Virus record (IMG/VR): IMGVR_UViG_3300037586_004497
Coordinates: 1 to 46,154 of that record
From: a virus
Direction: 5' to 3' (one strand)
Length of the DNA: 46,154 nt
Notes under the pieces: model-generated
What the model was told of the DNA's origin: nothing
Seen by the model: only the letters and a program-made list of their open reading frames with translations
Databases searched by the model: none
Program-made: the position numbers and the translations under genes
Part shown: positions 12,188 to 19,485 of the stretch, one piece after another
Numbering within the stretch: position 1 is the first letter of the stretch
How the letters are laid out: every line of letters starts with the position of its first letter

Positions 12188-12778
12188 ATGAATTATTATA
12201 AAAAAATAGTAAATGGACAACGTAATGGTATTTATAAAGGTCATACTTTAAAAGTATTTAAAGATGATCAATCATTAGGATTTCATAATTCATATTATGA
12301 TATACATATATGTGAATTTTATAATGTTAAACGTGATCTATATAATATAAGTATTGATAAACAAATTTCTTCACCTAAATGGCTAAGTAATATATTAAAT
12401 CAACATCCTTTAGATCAAACTAGAATACGTTTAGCAACAGATATCTTTATAGATGATACTGAATATACATTAACATATACAGCAAATGAATATACTAGAA
12501 GTTTTCATTTATTTAGTTATGAAAAAAAAGGTTTATTGTATAAAGATTCTACTGAACATATACAATTAATTAAAGAAATAAATAGCATATGGTCTTTTAT
12601 ACACAAAAAACTTAAAAAATTAAATAATACAGCTTTTGATACTTTTTGTACCTTTAGCGATATAGATCAATCATATATATTACCTCCAGAACTTTTTAAT
12701 TTTAAAGTAAAAAAAGATAAAAAAAATAAAAAAGATAAAAAAGAAAATATAGTAATAAATGATGATTTACCTTTTTAA
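12188..12778 (+). CDS. Hypothetical protein with Lys-rich tail
   Basis: This is a 196-aa protein, rich in Tyr, Ile and Asn, starting MNYYKKIVNGQRNGIYKGHT. Residues about 50-130 alternate short strands. The tail is a poly-Lys/Asp stretch (residues 170-185) followed by acidic NDDLPF. The DDLPF ending resembles protein-interaction tips of SSB-type proteins, but no OB fold could be recognised. Leader AAATAAATAAATTAAAA. Confidence 0.6.
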   Translation: MNYYKKIVNGQRNGIYKGHTLKVFKDDQSLGFHNSYYDIHICEFYNVKRDLYNISIDKQISSPKWLSNILNQHPLDQTRIRLATDIFIDDTEYTLTYTANEYTRSFHLFSYEKKGLLYKDSTEHIQLIKEINSIWSFIHKKLKKLNNTAFDTFCTFSDIDQSYILPPELFNFKVKKDKKNKKDKKENIVINDDLPF

Positions 12779-12808
12779 TTAAATATAAATGTTTAAAATT
12801 TAAAACTT

Positions 12809-12946
12809 ATGTGGGATACAGAAACTACATGTTATTATTACTTAAGAGGTGGAAAAGAATTTTTCACTTCAAACAGAGACCTTGCTTTAAATAGAGCAGA
12901 AGAAGGTACTGAAATTAAAATTATAAAATTAAATAAAATTATCTAA
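12809..12946 (+). CDS. Small protein, unknown
   Basis: This is 45 aa: MWDTETTCYYYLRGGKEFFT, then a helical RDLALNRAEEGTEI and a strand end KIIKLNKII. The ATG follows the recurrent TTTAAAACTT leader. The sequence looks like a small beta-alpha-beta unit. Function unknown. Confidence 0.5.
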   Translation: MWDTETTCYYYLRGGKEFFTSNRDLALNRAEEGTEIKIIKLNKII

Positions 12947-12958
12947 AAAAATTAAATT

Positions 12959-13159
12959 ATGATTGAAACTATGATTGAAGAAGTTCAAAATCTACATATT
13001 AGAATTCACGGTGAATCTATAGAATTAGAAGAAATTAAAGAAAAATATAAATGTAAATTAACTACATCATCTTTATTAAATATTAAACAAGAATTAATTT
13101 TATTACATCATTCTCTATTATTTGAACATGTGGGTCTAGCAGACTTAAATGATTTGTAA
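12959..13159 (+). CDS. Small helical protein, unknown
   Basis: This is 66 aa, mostly helical (MIETMIEEVQNLHIRIHGES, ELEEIKEKYKCKLTTSS, NIKQELILLHHSLL). It may dimerise. It lies in a run of tiny genes that share A/T leaders. No family recognised. Confidence 0.5.
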   Translation: MIETMIEEVQNLHIRIHGESIELEEIKEKYKCKLTTSSLLNIKQELILLHHSLLFEHVGLADLNDL

Positions 13160-13179
13160 ACTTTATAAATTTAAAAAAA

Positions 13180-13344
13180 ATGAAAGAAAAGAAAAAAATA
13201 ATAATACCATGTGTTGCCTGGTTTGTAATTGTTACGTTTATATCAATTCTACTATGTAGTTGTGCATCAAGTGCACATTGTAATGCATATGGACAAAACA
13301 CTATTGAAAATGGGATATCATCAGAAAATGAAACAAGAAGCTAA
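13180..13344 (+). CDS. Small lipoprotein
   Basis: This is 54 aa. It has a basic start (MKEKKK), a hydrophobic segment (residues 7-25) and a lipobox-like LLCSC at residues 24-28, so lipid attachment at Cys26 or Cys28 is likely. The mature part is short and polar. It overlaps the next gene (13310), which encodes a membrane protein. Such overlapping lipoprotein/membrane pairs recall spanins or superinfection-exclusion proteins; the partner's topology is not that of a normal i-spanin. Confidence 0.55.
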   Translation: MKEKKKIIIPCVAWFVIVTFISILLCSCASSAHCNAYGQNTIENGISSENETRS

Positions 13345-13552
13345 AAATATAAAAACTTATGAAAATTTATATAAAAGATTAACTTGTCCAAAATCTAAAG
13401 AATGGATTTATAGTAAATTAGAATCTTCTAAACATAATTACCATATGGAAAAGTTTTCATACAATGCTTCAATTGGCATTATAGTATTTATTATTACGGG
13501 AATAATTGGGTTAATGTTAATATATTTAAATAGTCAAGGAGTCTTTAAATAG
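13310..13552 (+). CDS. Tail-anchored membrane protein
   Basis: This is 80 aa from the ATG at 13310; a longer frame from 13229 would run through the lipoprotein gene. The first 50 residues are basic and helical (EAKNIKTYENLYKRLTCPKS), and a membrane segment (about 54-73, IGIIVFIITGIIGLMLIYL) lies near the C-terminus. It may act with the lipoprotein whose gene it overlaps by 35 bases. Confidence 0.5.
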   Translation: MGYHQKMKQEAKNIKTYENLYKRLTCPKSKEWIYSKLESSKHNYHMEKFSYNASIGIIVFIITGIIGLMLIYLNSQGVFK

Positions 13553-13589
13553 ACTTCTTTTACCATTTTAATAACTTTTAAGTGGATAT

Positions 13590-13632
13590 AGAGTAAAAGG
13601 TTAGAGATATTATATTTCTGACCTTATGCTCT
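13590..13632 (+). other. Stable hairpin between genes
   Basis: AGAGTA and AGGTTAGA (13590-13595, 13598-13605) pair with TCTGACCT and TGCTCT (13617-13624, 13627-13632): 14 pairs with two wobbles, interrupted by an AA/TA internal loop. It lies 15 bases before the ATG at 13648. Confidence 0.6.
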
Positions 13633-13647
13633 TAATAAAAAAATAAA

Positions 13648-14082
13648 ATGAGAATAACAAAAGTTGACATAAATGTTACAGAAGAAGATATTAAAATTTC
13701 ATTAGGTAGACTATGTGATACAACACAATCAGAAAAAGTTAAAAAAGATATAGAAAATTTATTAGGTGAGTTAATTATTAATTCTACTCAAGGAGCAACT
13801 ATGTTTTTTCAGATTATGTTTGGTAAAGGTTTACCAGAAATATTTAATAAAAATGATGTAATTAGATGTAAATGGGAAAGACTTAATATTGGTCTTAATG
13901 ATGCAGATAATATTTATAAGAGTCTTCAAGAAAATAATTTAATAAATTTAAATGAAGAAGTTCATTGTTGGATTGAAGAATTTAATGGTTATACTTCTTA
14001 TTTTGCATATAGAGTTAAATTTAAATATGGAGAAAATAAATTTGAAACTGTTAGTATGGGATTTGAAGATATTATAACATAA
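13648..14082 (+). CDS. Hypothetical protein, unknown
   Basis: This is a 144-aa acidic protein. It begins with a strand and helix (MRITKVDINVTEEDIKISLG), then GELIINSTQGATMFFQIMFG, and a C-terminal beta sheet (YTSYFAYRVKFKYGENKFET). No family recognised. It is flanked by stable hairpins on both sides (13590-13632, 14113-14164). Confidence 0.6.
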   Translation: MRITKVDINVTEEDIKISLGRLCDTTQSEKVKKDIENLLGELIINSTQGATMFFQIMFGKGLPEIFNKNDVIRCKWERLNIGLNDADNIYKSLQENNLINLNEEVHCWIEEFNGYTSYFAYRVKFKYGENKFETVSMGFEDIIT

Positions 14083-14112
14083 AAATATTATATTTTAGTC
14101 GAATATATAACA

Positions 14113-14164
14113 ATAGCTGTAAAATAAGGAAAGAATGATAATTTATTTTTTCCTTATTAGCTAT
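14113..14164 (+). other. Long hairpin between genes
   Basis: ATAGCT (14113-14118) and AATAAGGAAA (14123-14132) pair perfectly with TTTCCTTATT (14149-14158) and AGCTAT (14159-14164): 16 pairs with a four-base bulge and a 16-base loop. The T-run after it is weak. Confidence 0.65.
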
Positions 14165-14225
14165 ATAATGATAAATTTTTATTATTTAACTATTAACTTT
14201 TGAAAATTTATTACGTACTTAGTAT

Positions 14226-14471
14226 ATGAATTATCAGTTAGCTAATGGAAAAGTAATATATCTATCAATAGAAGAATATTTATCATTAACTGATGAAGAT
14301 ATTCAATATCTTATAGCATCAGATTATGGTGATGTAATTACAAATCCATTTAGTGGTTCAGCTGTTGATACTAAAAAGAAACCTGAAGATCAAAAAGAAC
14401 TAAGAGATTTTATTAGTTTTAATGATGATGGTGAAGAATTTCCACATATAAATCTATCTGATTTATCTTAA
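14226..14471 (+). CDS. Conserved-looking acidic phage protein, unknown
   Basis: This is 81 aa: MNYQLANGKVIYLSIEEYLS, then LTDEDIQYLIASDYGD, and an acidic tail with FNDDGEEFPHINLSDLS. The IxLSxEEYLxLTDEDIQYLIA stretch looks like a conserved phage motif (recalled, not checked). A candidate pseudoknot follows the gene. Function unknown. Confidence 0.6.
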   Translation: MNYQLANGKVIYLSIEEYLSLTDEDIQYLIASDYGDVITNPFSGSAVDTKKKPEDQKELRDFISFNDDGEEFPHINLSDLS

Positions 14472-14496
14472 TATAATAGACTTAATAAAGTCCACT

Positions 14497-14540
14497 TATC
14501 TGCATTTGAGCAATGTGCAGATATAGTATCTATTTGCTCA
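14497..14540 (+). other. Candidate H-type pseudoknot
   Basis: TATCTGCA (14497-14504) pairs with TGCAGATA (14516-14523). TGAGCAA in its loop (14507-14513) pairs perfectly with TTGCTCA downstream (14534-14540). The two perfect stems interlock, which defines an H-type pseudoknot, or they could be two alternative states. It lies 43 bases before the ATG at 14583. Confidence 0.55.
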
Positions 14541-14582
14541 CAATTCAATTTATTTATTTAAAATTAATTTAAAAATTAGATT

Positions 14583-15062
14583 ATGAAAAAAAATCCAGTT
14601 AAAGTTGTAGCTAATGCTACTACAGGTGCGGTTGTTAATGTTTCAGAAAACAACCCAGAATATGGTTATGTAAGATTAGAACAAAAAAGACCATTTATTG
14701 ATGACAATGGATTCTTAAAGCCAAGAACTATTTCTACTTTACTTCAAGGTTCAGTTGAAGATTTGCAAGGAATGGAATTCTTTGCAGGTCAAGAATTAGA
14801 TGGTAAAATTCAAGTTAAAGAATCTTTAGAAGTCTTTAGTACAAAATATCCTGAAAATGATCTTAAAAAAGCAGGAGATACAGGAATTGTTTGTACACAA
14901 GGTGGAGAACCTATTTATCGTAAAACTATTTATGATATGACAGATTCTAAAAGTGATAAACTTGTACAACATGATAATATAGAAGAATTACGTGCAGCAT
15001 ATAATGCACAAAGGTCTAATGAAGCAATTAAGCCTAATGCAGACTTTTCTATAAGTGGATAA
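14583..15062 (+). CDS. Conserved phage protein, unknown
   Basis: This is a 159-aa protein. It starts MKKNPVKVVANATTGAVVN, has RPFIDDNGFLKPRTISTLLQ and ELDGKIQVKESLEVF, then GDTGIVCTQGGEPIYRKTI. The strand pattern may be an OB-like barrel, which would suit a DNA-binding accessory protein, but this is a guess. A 9-bp terminator stem follows the gene, and a candidate pseudoknot precedes it, so its expression may be set at the RNA level. Confidence 0.6.
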   Translation: MKKNPVKVVANATTGAVVNVSENNPEYGYVRLEQKRPFIDDNGFLKPRTISTLLQGSVEDLQGMEFFAGQELDGKIQVKESLEVFSTKYPENDLKKAGDTGIVCTQGGEPIYRKTIYDMTDSKSDKLVQHDNIEELRAAYNAQRSNEAIKPNADFSISG

Positions 15063-15090
15063 ACCACTGTTTTAAGTGTAAAGTAAGATT

Positions 15091-15123
15091 AAAGGAGGAG
15101 TATTATTATTCCTCCTTTTCTTA
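15091..15123 (+). terminator. Intrinsic terminator
   Basis: AAAGGAGGA (15091-15099) pairs perfectly with TCCTCCTTT (15110-15118), then TTCTTAT. It ends the 14583 unit. Confidence 0.75.
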
Positions 15124-15153
15124 TATTTTATTTATGAATTAAAAAATGTAAAA

Positions 15154-15654
15154 ATGAAAAATTCGACTAAAAAAAAAGAATTTGAATATTGTGGTAAACT
15201 AGAAGAATATCAAGTATATAAAAAAAATACTTATACAAAATATGAAGTAGACCAATATTCTCAATATCAAAATTATCTTTATAAAAGAGCTTTATATGGT
15301 CTTAAATCTCTTGATAAAGAAGAATTCACAAGAATGTGTAAAAAGAAAAAATACAGAATTAATAATGTTCATAGAAGAGCACAACGTGTTCTTAATACAG
15401 TTAAACAACAAAAAGTAATTGAAATTACTAACAGTTTATTTAAACATTATTTTCCTAATACTGTACTTACAAATTTTATGCTTAATAATACTGAAACTGA
15501 TGAAAAATTTAAAAATACTTTAAATTTCAAAGATTTAAATATGAATAAAAATGAAATTATTTGTATATTTATCGAGAAAGGGATTTTGCCAAAAAACTTT
15601 TTAAGTTTAGATAAAAATCCAAATCAATTACCAAGATTAAAAAGTCATGCATAA
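15154..15654 (+). CDS. Basic hypothetical protein
   Basis: This is a 166-aa protein, strongly basic and Tyr/Asn-rich. It has YQNYLYKRALYGLKSLDKEE, then CKKKKYRINNVHRRAQRVLN and a polar C-terminus ending LPRLKSHA. Charge suggests nucleic-acid binding. Its end overlaps the longer frame of the next gene, and it is followed by an NUMOD4-like peptide and an HNH nuclease gene. No family recognised. Confidence 0.6.
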   Translation: MKNSTKKKEFEYCGKLEEYQVYKKNTYTKYEVDQYSQYQNYLYKRALYGLKSLDKEEFTRMCKKKKYRINNVHRRAQRVLNTVKQQKVIEITNSLFKHYFPNTVLTNFMLNNTETDEKFKNTLNFKDLNMNKNEIICIFIEKGILPKNFLSLDKNPNQLPRLKSHA

Positions 15655-15664
15655 AGAAATAAAA

Positions 15665-15853
15665 ATGTCAGCTATAGATCAAGAATTTTATAATTTAACT
15701 AAAGACTTTAATTTAGAAGATTGGAGAACAGTTAGAACAGAAGAATATTGGTGGGTAACAAATGTTTCTGGTATTAAAAGATCAAGAAGTACTTATGAAA
15801 AACTTGACTTTATTAAAGATTATATTAATAAAGATATACCAAAATGCAAATAA
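15665..15853 (+). CDS. Small protein with NUMOD4-like motif
   Basis: This is 62 aa from the ATG at 15665 (an in-frame ATG at 15647 would overlap the previous gene by eight bases). The segment EDWRTVRTEEYWWVTNVSG and GIKRSRSTYEK resembles the NUMOD4 pattern W+xI..YxVSNxGxIKS, a DNA-binding module of HNH homing nucleases. The next gene, overlapping by ten bases, is an HNH nuclease, so the two may work as a split enzyme. Confidence 0.45.
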   Translation: MSAIDQEFYNLTKDFNLEDWRTVRTEEYWWVTNVSGIKRSRSTYEKLDFIKDYINKDIPKCK

Positions 15854-16248
15854 AACTTAAAGAATGTGATGGTTGTCTATTGATGACCCACATTTGGAAG
15901 AACCATGAGGGTAGTAGATATTGTAAATATTGTTGGAGTTGCCATTCTGATAATACTAAAGCACAGAAACCAACTGTGAAATCTATCCCTCATGTGTCTT
16001 CTAAAAGAAAAAAGAAAGATGCTGAGTATTCAAAACTCAGAAAAAGATATCTAGAAGAATATCCTATATGTAAAGTACATGTTAAAAATTGTACTAAAAC
16101 TGCAACTGACATACATCATAAGCATTCAGGTTCTGAAAGAGAATTATATTATCTAGTGCAAAGTACCTGGTTACCAGTATGTAGAAGTTGTCATAATTTT
16201 CTACATAAGTATCCTAAAATTGCAAGAGATTTAAATTTTTTAAAATAA
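15844..16248 (+). CDS. HNH endonuclease with zinc ribbon
   Basis: This is a 134-aa protein. The N-terminal half has a zinc site (CDGC at residues 8-11, CKYC at 27-30). A basic linker (SSKRKKKDAEYSKLRKRY) leads to the HNH core: ICKVHVKNC, then DIHHKHSGS, then LPVCRSCHNFLHKY. The paired His and the two CxxC-type pairs are intact. Phage HNH proteins of this size may be free-standing homing nucleases or recombination/packaging nucleases; location in front of a helicase gene does not decide. Confidence 0.75.
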   Translation: MQIKLKECDGCLLMTHIWKNHEGSRYCKYCWSCHSDNTKAQKPTVKSIPHVSSKRKKKDAEYSKLRKRYLEEYPICKVHVKNCTKTATDIHHKHSGSERELYYLVQSTWLPVCRSCHNFLHKYPKIARDLNFLK

Positions 16249-16252
16249 AGTT

Positions 16253-16423
16253 ATGTTGGAACAAGAGAAAATAAACATTAGTGAAGAAGAAATTAAAAAA
16301 CAAGCTAAAAGACTTATTAATTTACACTTATCACCAAAAGCTGCTATTATTACAGCAAAGATATTAGCTCAAGAAACTAGTAGACCTATATGGTATAGAG
16401 TTATAAGTTATTTAGAAAAATAA
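16253..16423 (+). CDS. Small helical protein
   Basis: This is 56 aa: MLEQEKINISEEEIKKQAKR, LINLHLSPKAAIITAKILAQ, and a short end with IWYRVISYLEK. The LSPKAAIITAKILAQET segment looks like a helix-turn-helix or UBA-like bundle. It starts five bases after the HNH gene and ends six before the helicase gene, so it is part of that operon. Function unknown. Confidence 0.5.
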   Translation: MLEQEKINISEEEIKKQAKRLINLHLSPKAAIITAKILAQETSRPIWYRVISYLEK

Positions 16424-16429
16424 AATAAT

Positions 16430-17548
16430 ATGGATAAAACAAAAATCCAAGAGATTGCCCTGAAGCAAATTGATAGAGTCAAAAGATGTGGCTTAGGTTT
16501 AGCAACAGGTGTAGGGAAGACCTTATTAGGTCTTAAACATATGGAAAAAGAGTATAGTCCTTTAAAGAAATTTTTAGTAGTAGCTCCTAAGAAAACTATT
16601 ATGGGAGAGTGGAGATCAGAAGCTGTCTTATTTAAAAAGACTCAAGTAATGATCATTACTGAATTTACTACATACAGAAGTTTAAATAAAAAGAATCCTA
16701 AAGATTATGATGTAGTTTATTTAGATGAATGCCATAGTCTCCTGGATAGCCACAGAGAATTCTTATCTAATTATAATGGTAAGATTCTAGGTTTAACTGG
16801 TACACCTCCTAAATTTACAAATTCTGAAAAGGGGAAGATGGTACAAGAGTATTGTCCAATTATTTGGAATTATTTAGCTGATGAAGCTATTGATGATAAG
16901 ATTCTAAATGATTATAAGATAGTTGTACACTATATAGAACTTACTTCTAAACCAGTAATACCAGTTACTGCAAAATTTGGAAGGATTAATTTTAAAACTT
17001 CTGAGAAAAAAAGTTATAATTACTGGAATACTAGACTAGATAATGCTTTTACTCCTAAAGAACTAAATATAGCTAGGATTCAAAGAATGAGAGTTCTAAA
17101 AGATTTTCCTAGTAAGGAAAAATATACAAGAATACTTGCTAATTCTATAGAGAATAATGATAAAGATAAATGTTTAATCTTTGCAAATACTCAAGAACAG
17201 GCTGACAAATTATCAACTCATAGTTATCATAGTAATAATATTGATTCAGAAAATAATCTTAAAATGTTTAAAGATGGAGAGATTAACAGGCTCTCTTGTG
17301 TATTACAATTAAGTGAAGGTGTAAATATTCCTGAATTAAGACAAGGAATCATTATGCATGCCTATGGTAATGAAAGAAAAGCTCAACAAAGAATTGGAAG
17401 ACTATTAAGACTTAATCCAGAAGAAAAAGCTATAGTACATATATTATGTTATAAACATACTGTAGATGAAAAATGGGTTAAAGCTGCTTTAGAAACTTTA
17501 GATCAAAATAAAATAGAATGGAAAGATTATAAAGTTAACCTTGGATAA
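16430..17548 (+). CDS. SF2 DEAD/DEAH-type helicase
   Basis: This is a 372-aa protein with the superfamily 2 motifs in order: Walker A ATGVGKT (25-31), Walker B DECH (99-102), motif III-like TGTPP (123-127) and motif VI QQRIGRLLRL near the C-terminus (about 320-330). It is short for the family and lacks extra domains. It likely unwinds or remodels DNA or RNA at replication or recombination intermediates, as the related UvsW/RecG-like phage proteins do. It opens the operon that continues with the ClpS-like gene. Confidence 0.85.
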   Translation: MDKTKIQEIALKQIDRVKRCGLGLATGVGKTLLGLKHMEKEYSPLKKFLVVAPKKTIMGEWRSEAVLFKKTQVMIITEFTTYRSLNKKNPKDYDVVYLDECHSLLDSHREFLSNYNGKILGLTGTPPKFTNSEKGKMVQEYCPIIWNYLADEAIDDKILNDYKIVVHYIELTSKPVIPVTAKFGRINFKTSEKKSYNYWNTRLDNAFTPKELNIARIQRMRVLKDFPSKEKYTRILANSIENNDKDKCLIFANTQEQADKLSTHSYHSNNIDSENNLKMFKDGEINRLSCVLQLSEGVNIPELRQGIIMHAYGNERKAQQRIGRLLRLNPEEKAIVHILCYKHTVDEKWVKAALETLDQNKIEWKDYKVNLG

Positions 17549-17585
17549 AGAACTAAAATCTCGTTAAAAATTAGTATATTATTAT

Positions 17586-17843
17586 ATGAGTGAATCTAAA
17601 ACACATAAGATTACTTTGCATAATAATGATGTTCTCAGTTTTGAGTATGTCATAGCGTCTTTAATGGCTGTATGTAAGCATACATCTATTCAAGCAGAAC
17701 AATGTGCTGTTATTGCACATAATAAAGGTCAAGTAGATATTGTATCAGGAGATTTTAATAAAATGTATGAAATTTTAGAAACTTTTTCTCATATTAATGT
17801 TGACGTAAGTTTAGAACAATATGAAAGCGATTTGTATAGATAA
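17586..17843 (+). CDS. ClpS-like protease adaptor
   Basis: This is 85 aa, ClpS core size. The alignment by eye to ClpS is good: ITLHNNDVLSFEYVIASLM corresponds to the VxNDDxxPMEFVxxxL strand-helix, AEQCAVIAHNKGQVDIVSG to the AxxLMLxVHxxG segment with the conserved His and Gly, and MYEILETFSH to the AExKxxxxxxYA helix. ClpS delivers N-degron substrates to ClpAP; Asn-Asp and His at the binding pocket are kept. A phage copy could redirect host proteolysis. It lacks the long N-terminal extension that ClpS needs to engage ClpA, so it may act as an inhibitor. Confidence 0.65.
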   Translation: MSESKTHKITLHNNDVLSFEYVIASLMAVCKHTSIQAEQCAVIAHNKGQVDIVSGDFNKMYEILETFSHINVDVSLEQYESDLYR

Positions 17844-18135
17844 TTCCAATAAGCCAAATACTTTTTCAGAAGCTGAATGGTTAGAAGAAGGTATGGTCTA
17901 TACTATTATTGAAATTGTAGAGCTAGATTTACAAGAAGATAAGTTAGGTATTGCATTAGTAGAACTTGAATTAGCAGAAACATCTGCTCCATATAAATAT
18001 TATTCATTAGAAAGATTCTTACTTATACCTGAAAATGCAAGTCTTATATTTGAAAAAACTAGAAAATCCATAAAAAAAGAAAATAAAGAAATGGAAATCT
18101 ATGCAAAAAATGCAAATTTATCTAGTTTAGATTAA
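17821..18135 (+). CDS. Conserved small phage protein, unknown
   Basis: This is a 104-aa protein. The N-terminal part MKAICIDNSNKP, with W-LEEGMVYTIIEIVE, is a small beta barrel pattern that recurs in phages of Bacteroidota (recalled). The end is a charged helix (FEKTRKSIKKENKEMEIY). It overlaps the ClpS-like gene by 23 bases, so the two are probably translationally coupled. Confidence 0.6.
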   Translation: MKAICIDNSNKPNTFSEAEWLEEGMVYTIIEIVELDLQEDKLGIALVELELAETSAPYKYYSLERFLLIPENASLIFEKTRKSIKKENKEMEIYAKNANLSSLD

Positions 18136-18147
18136 AACAATTTATTT

Positions 18148-18327
18148 ATGAAAGAAAAAAGTTATAACACTGTTATAAATTTAGTGGCTATATACTTTAT
18201 TATATCACAATTTATGGCATTATATTTTTGGTATTTATGGGCTCAAATTCATGGGTTTGTATCAACCTTAATTATAGGACCAATAGTAGGTGAAATTAAA
18301 GGTCTACTTTGGCCTTTTTTTATATAA
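18148..18327 (+). CDS. Small membrane protein
   Basis: This is 59 aa: a short basic start (MKEKSYN), then two hydrophobic segments (VINLVAIYFIISQFMALYFW and STLIIGPIVGEIKGLLWPFF). Two-pass topology. It lies between cytoplasmic protein genes and could act on the host membrane. Function unknown. Confidence 0.5.
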   Translation: MKEKSYNTVINLVAIYFIISQFMALYFWYLWAQIHGFVSTLIIGPIVGEIKGLLWPFFI

Positions 18328-18332
18328 ACATT

Positions 18333-18809
18333 ATGATAGAAGAAAAATATACAGCTCAGGATATTATTAATGAGCTTGAGCTTATATTTCCTGAGTATAA
18401 AACAAGAAAAAGATCCTATTTAGATAGAAGAAATTATTTAATGTGTATTTTATATTATAAATTTAGATATAGTGAAGAAATGATTACTGATTGTTTTAAG
18501 GATACTAAATTTAAAATTGATAGGAGTACAATTAGTCTTGCAAAAAGACAACCTATTAAATTAGCACAAATAAATGATATATCTTTTTTTATTAATATAG
18601 CTTTATTATATACTAAATTTCCATTTGATATACCTGAAACAGAAAAAATAGAATTTCCAACTAAAGAGAAACTTGTTTATTTTGATTTAAGAACATTAAA
18701 TAGATTAAGAATATATAGTAAAAATAAAAATATAACTATAAATAAAGCTGTAAAAGAATTAGTAAATATAGGATTAGATATTACAGACAATATTAAAATC
18801 AACATGTAA
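18333..18809 (+). CDS. DNA-binding protein: DnaA-like HTH plus ribbon-helix-helix-like end
   Basis: This is 158 aa from the ATG at 18333; the frame extends upstream through the previous gene. Residues about 28-75 (DRRNYLMCILYYKFRYSEEM, then DRSTISLAKRQP) look like the C-terminal HTH domain of DnaA, where the RxTVSHA-type helix reads DNA. The last 45 residues (LRTLNRLRIYSKNKNITINK, AVKELVNIGL) look like a ribbon-helix-helix. The combination suggests a replication initiator-like or regulatory role. Both assignments are by eye. Confidence 0.5.
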   Translation: MIEEKYTAQDIINELELIFPEYKTRKRSYLDRRNYLMCILYYKFRYSEEMITDCFKDTKFKIDRSTISLAKRQPIKLAQINDISFFINIALLYTKFPFDIPETEKIEFPTKEKLVYFDLRTLNRLRIYSKNKNITINKAVKELVNIGLDITDNIKINM

Positions 18810-19060
18810 TGGGAAGAATGAAAGAAATATTTATGGATATATATAGAGCAAATAAAGATCAACTACCTAAAGAACTTACTATAGGTGATGTTGCAAGAAT
18901 GAAAGAATTAGAAATTTATAATTGGAAAGAATATGAACGAGAACTTAAAAAATCTAAAGAAGAGAATATATCTTATAACTCAGAGAAAAATCAAAAAATC
19001 ATTAAAGATGAGGAAAATACCAATGACTCAGCTATATGGAGTTCAGATTGTCCCTTTTAA
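18809..19060 (+). CDS. Charged small protein, unknown
   Basis: This is 83 aa, starting MGRMKEIFMDIYRANKDQLP. Its ATG overlaps the stop of the 18333 gene by one base. The middle is a charged helix, and it ends NDSAIWSSDCPF, an acidic/aromatic tip. No family recognised. Confidence 0.55.
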   Translation: MGRMKEIFMDIYRANKDQLPKELTIGDVARMKELEIYNWKEYERELKKSKEENISYNSEKNQKIIKDEENTNDSAIWSSDCPF

Positions 19061-19071
19061 ATATGTAAATA

Positions 19072-19275
19072 ATGAATGGGGGAATTAAAAACCTTATTAA
19101 ATTTACTTTAATATGGATTAGTCAAAATTTGGCTATTCCATTTTGGATAATAGGACATGTACATCTATCAACTAATGTGTATGAAGATATGCATGAAATA
19201 TTAGCATCTCTAGGTATGAATCTGATAGTTTTAATTGGATTTATATTAGATTATAAAAATTCAGAAAAAAAATGA
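19072..19275 (+). CDS. Small membrane protein
   Basis: This is 67 aa with hydrophobic segments at about 9-28 (FTLIWISQNLAIPFWIIGHV) and 44-61 (ASLGMNLIVLIGFILDY). Two-pass topology with a charged end. Its stop overlaps the next start in an ATGA arrangement. Confidence 0.5.
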   Translation: MNGGIKNLIKFTLIWISQNLAIPFWIIGHVHLSTNVYEDMHEILASLGMNLIVLIGFILDYKNSEKK

Positions 19276-19403
19276 TGAATAAAACCAAACCTTGTTACTA
19301 TTGTCATGTTGTAAAAAATACATCAGAGATGGAAGAAATAGGAGTATGGGTATGTAAAGATTGCTTAAAGCCATCTGAAAAGAAAAAAACTAAAAAAATA
19401 TAG
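19272..19403 (+). CDS. Zinc-ribbon micro-protein
   Basis: This is 43 aa: two knuckles CYYCH and CKDC about 18 residues apart and a Lys-rich tail (PSEKKKTKK). Two adjacent ATGs (19272, 19275) are possible starts; the first overlaps the upstream stop, as in ATGA coupling. It probably binds RNA or DNA. Confidence 0.55.
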   Translation: MMNKTKPCYYCHVVKNTSEMEEIGVWVCKDCLKPSEKKKTKKI

Positions 19404-19414
19404 ATGTAAGATAA

Positions 19415-19485
19415 GGCAGTCCTTTAAATGATGGTACTATTTCTTAAGGTAGGGTGGCACAGGACTCATCCCCTGCCGCATCTTT
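19415..19485 (+). other. Candidate structured element between genes
   Basis: GGCAG (19415-19419) can pair with CTGCC (19473-19477) and TCCT (19420-19423) with AGGA (19461-19464), closing a 60-base element; a T-rich stretch follows at 19481-19491. The region 19404-19509 has no gene. The GC content of the stems is unusual here. Confidence 0.35.

Noticed and set aside
13229-13309. Longer N-terminus for the 13310 gene
   Set aside because: It would be read inside the lipoprotein gene; the ATG at 13310 gives a compact helical start.
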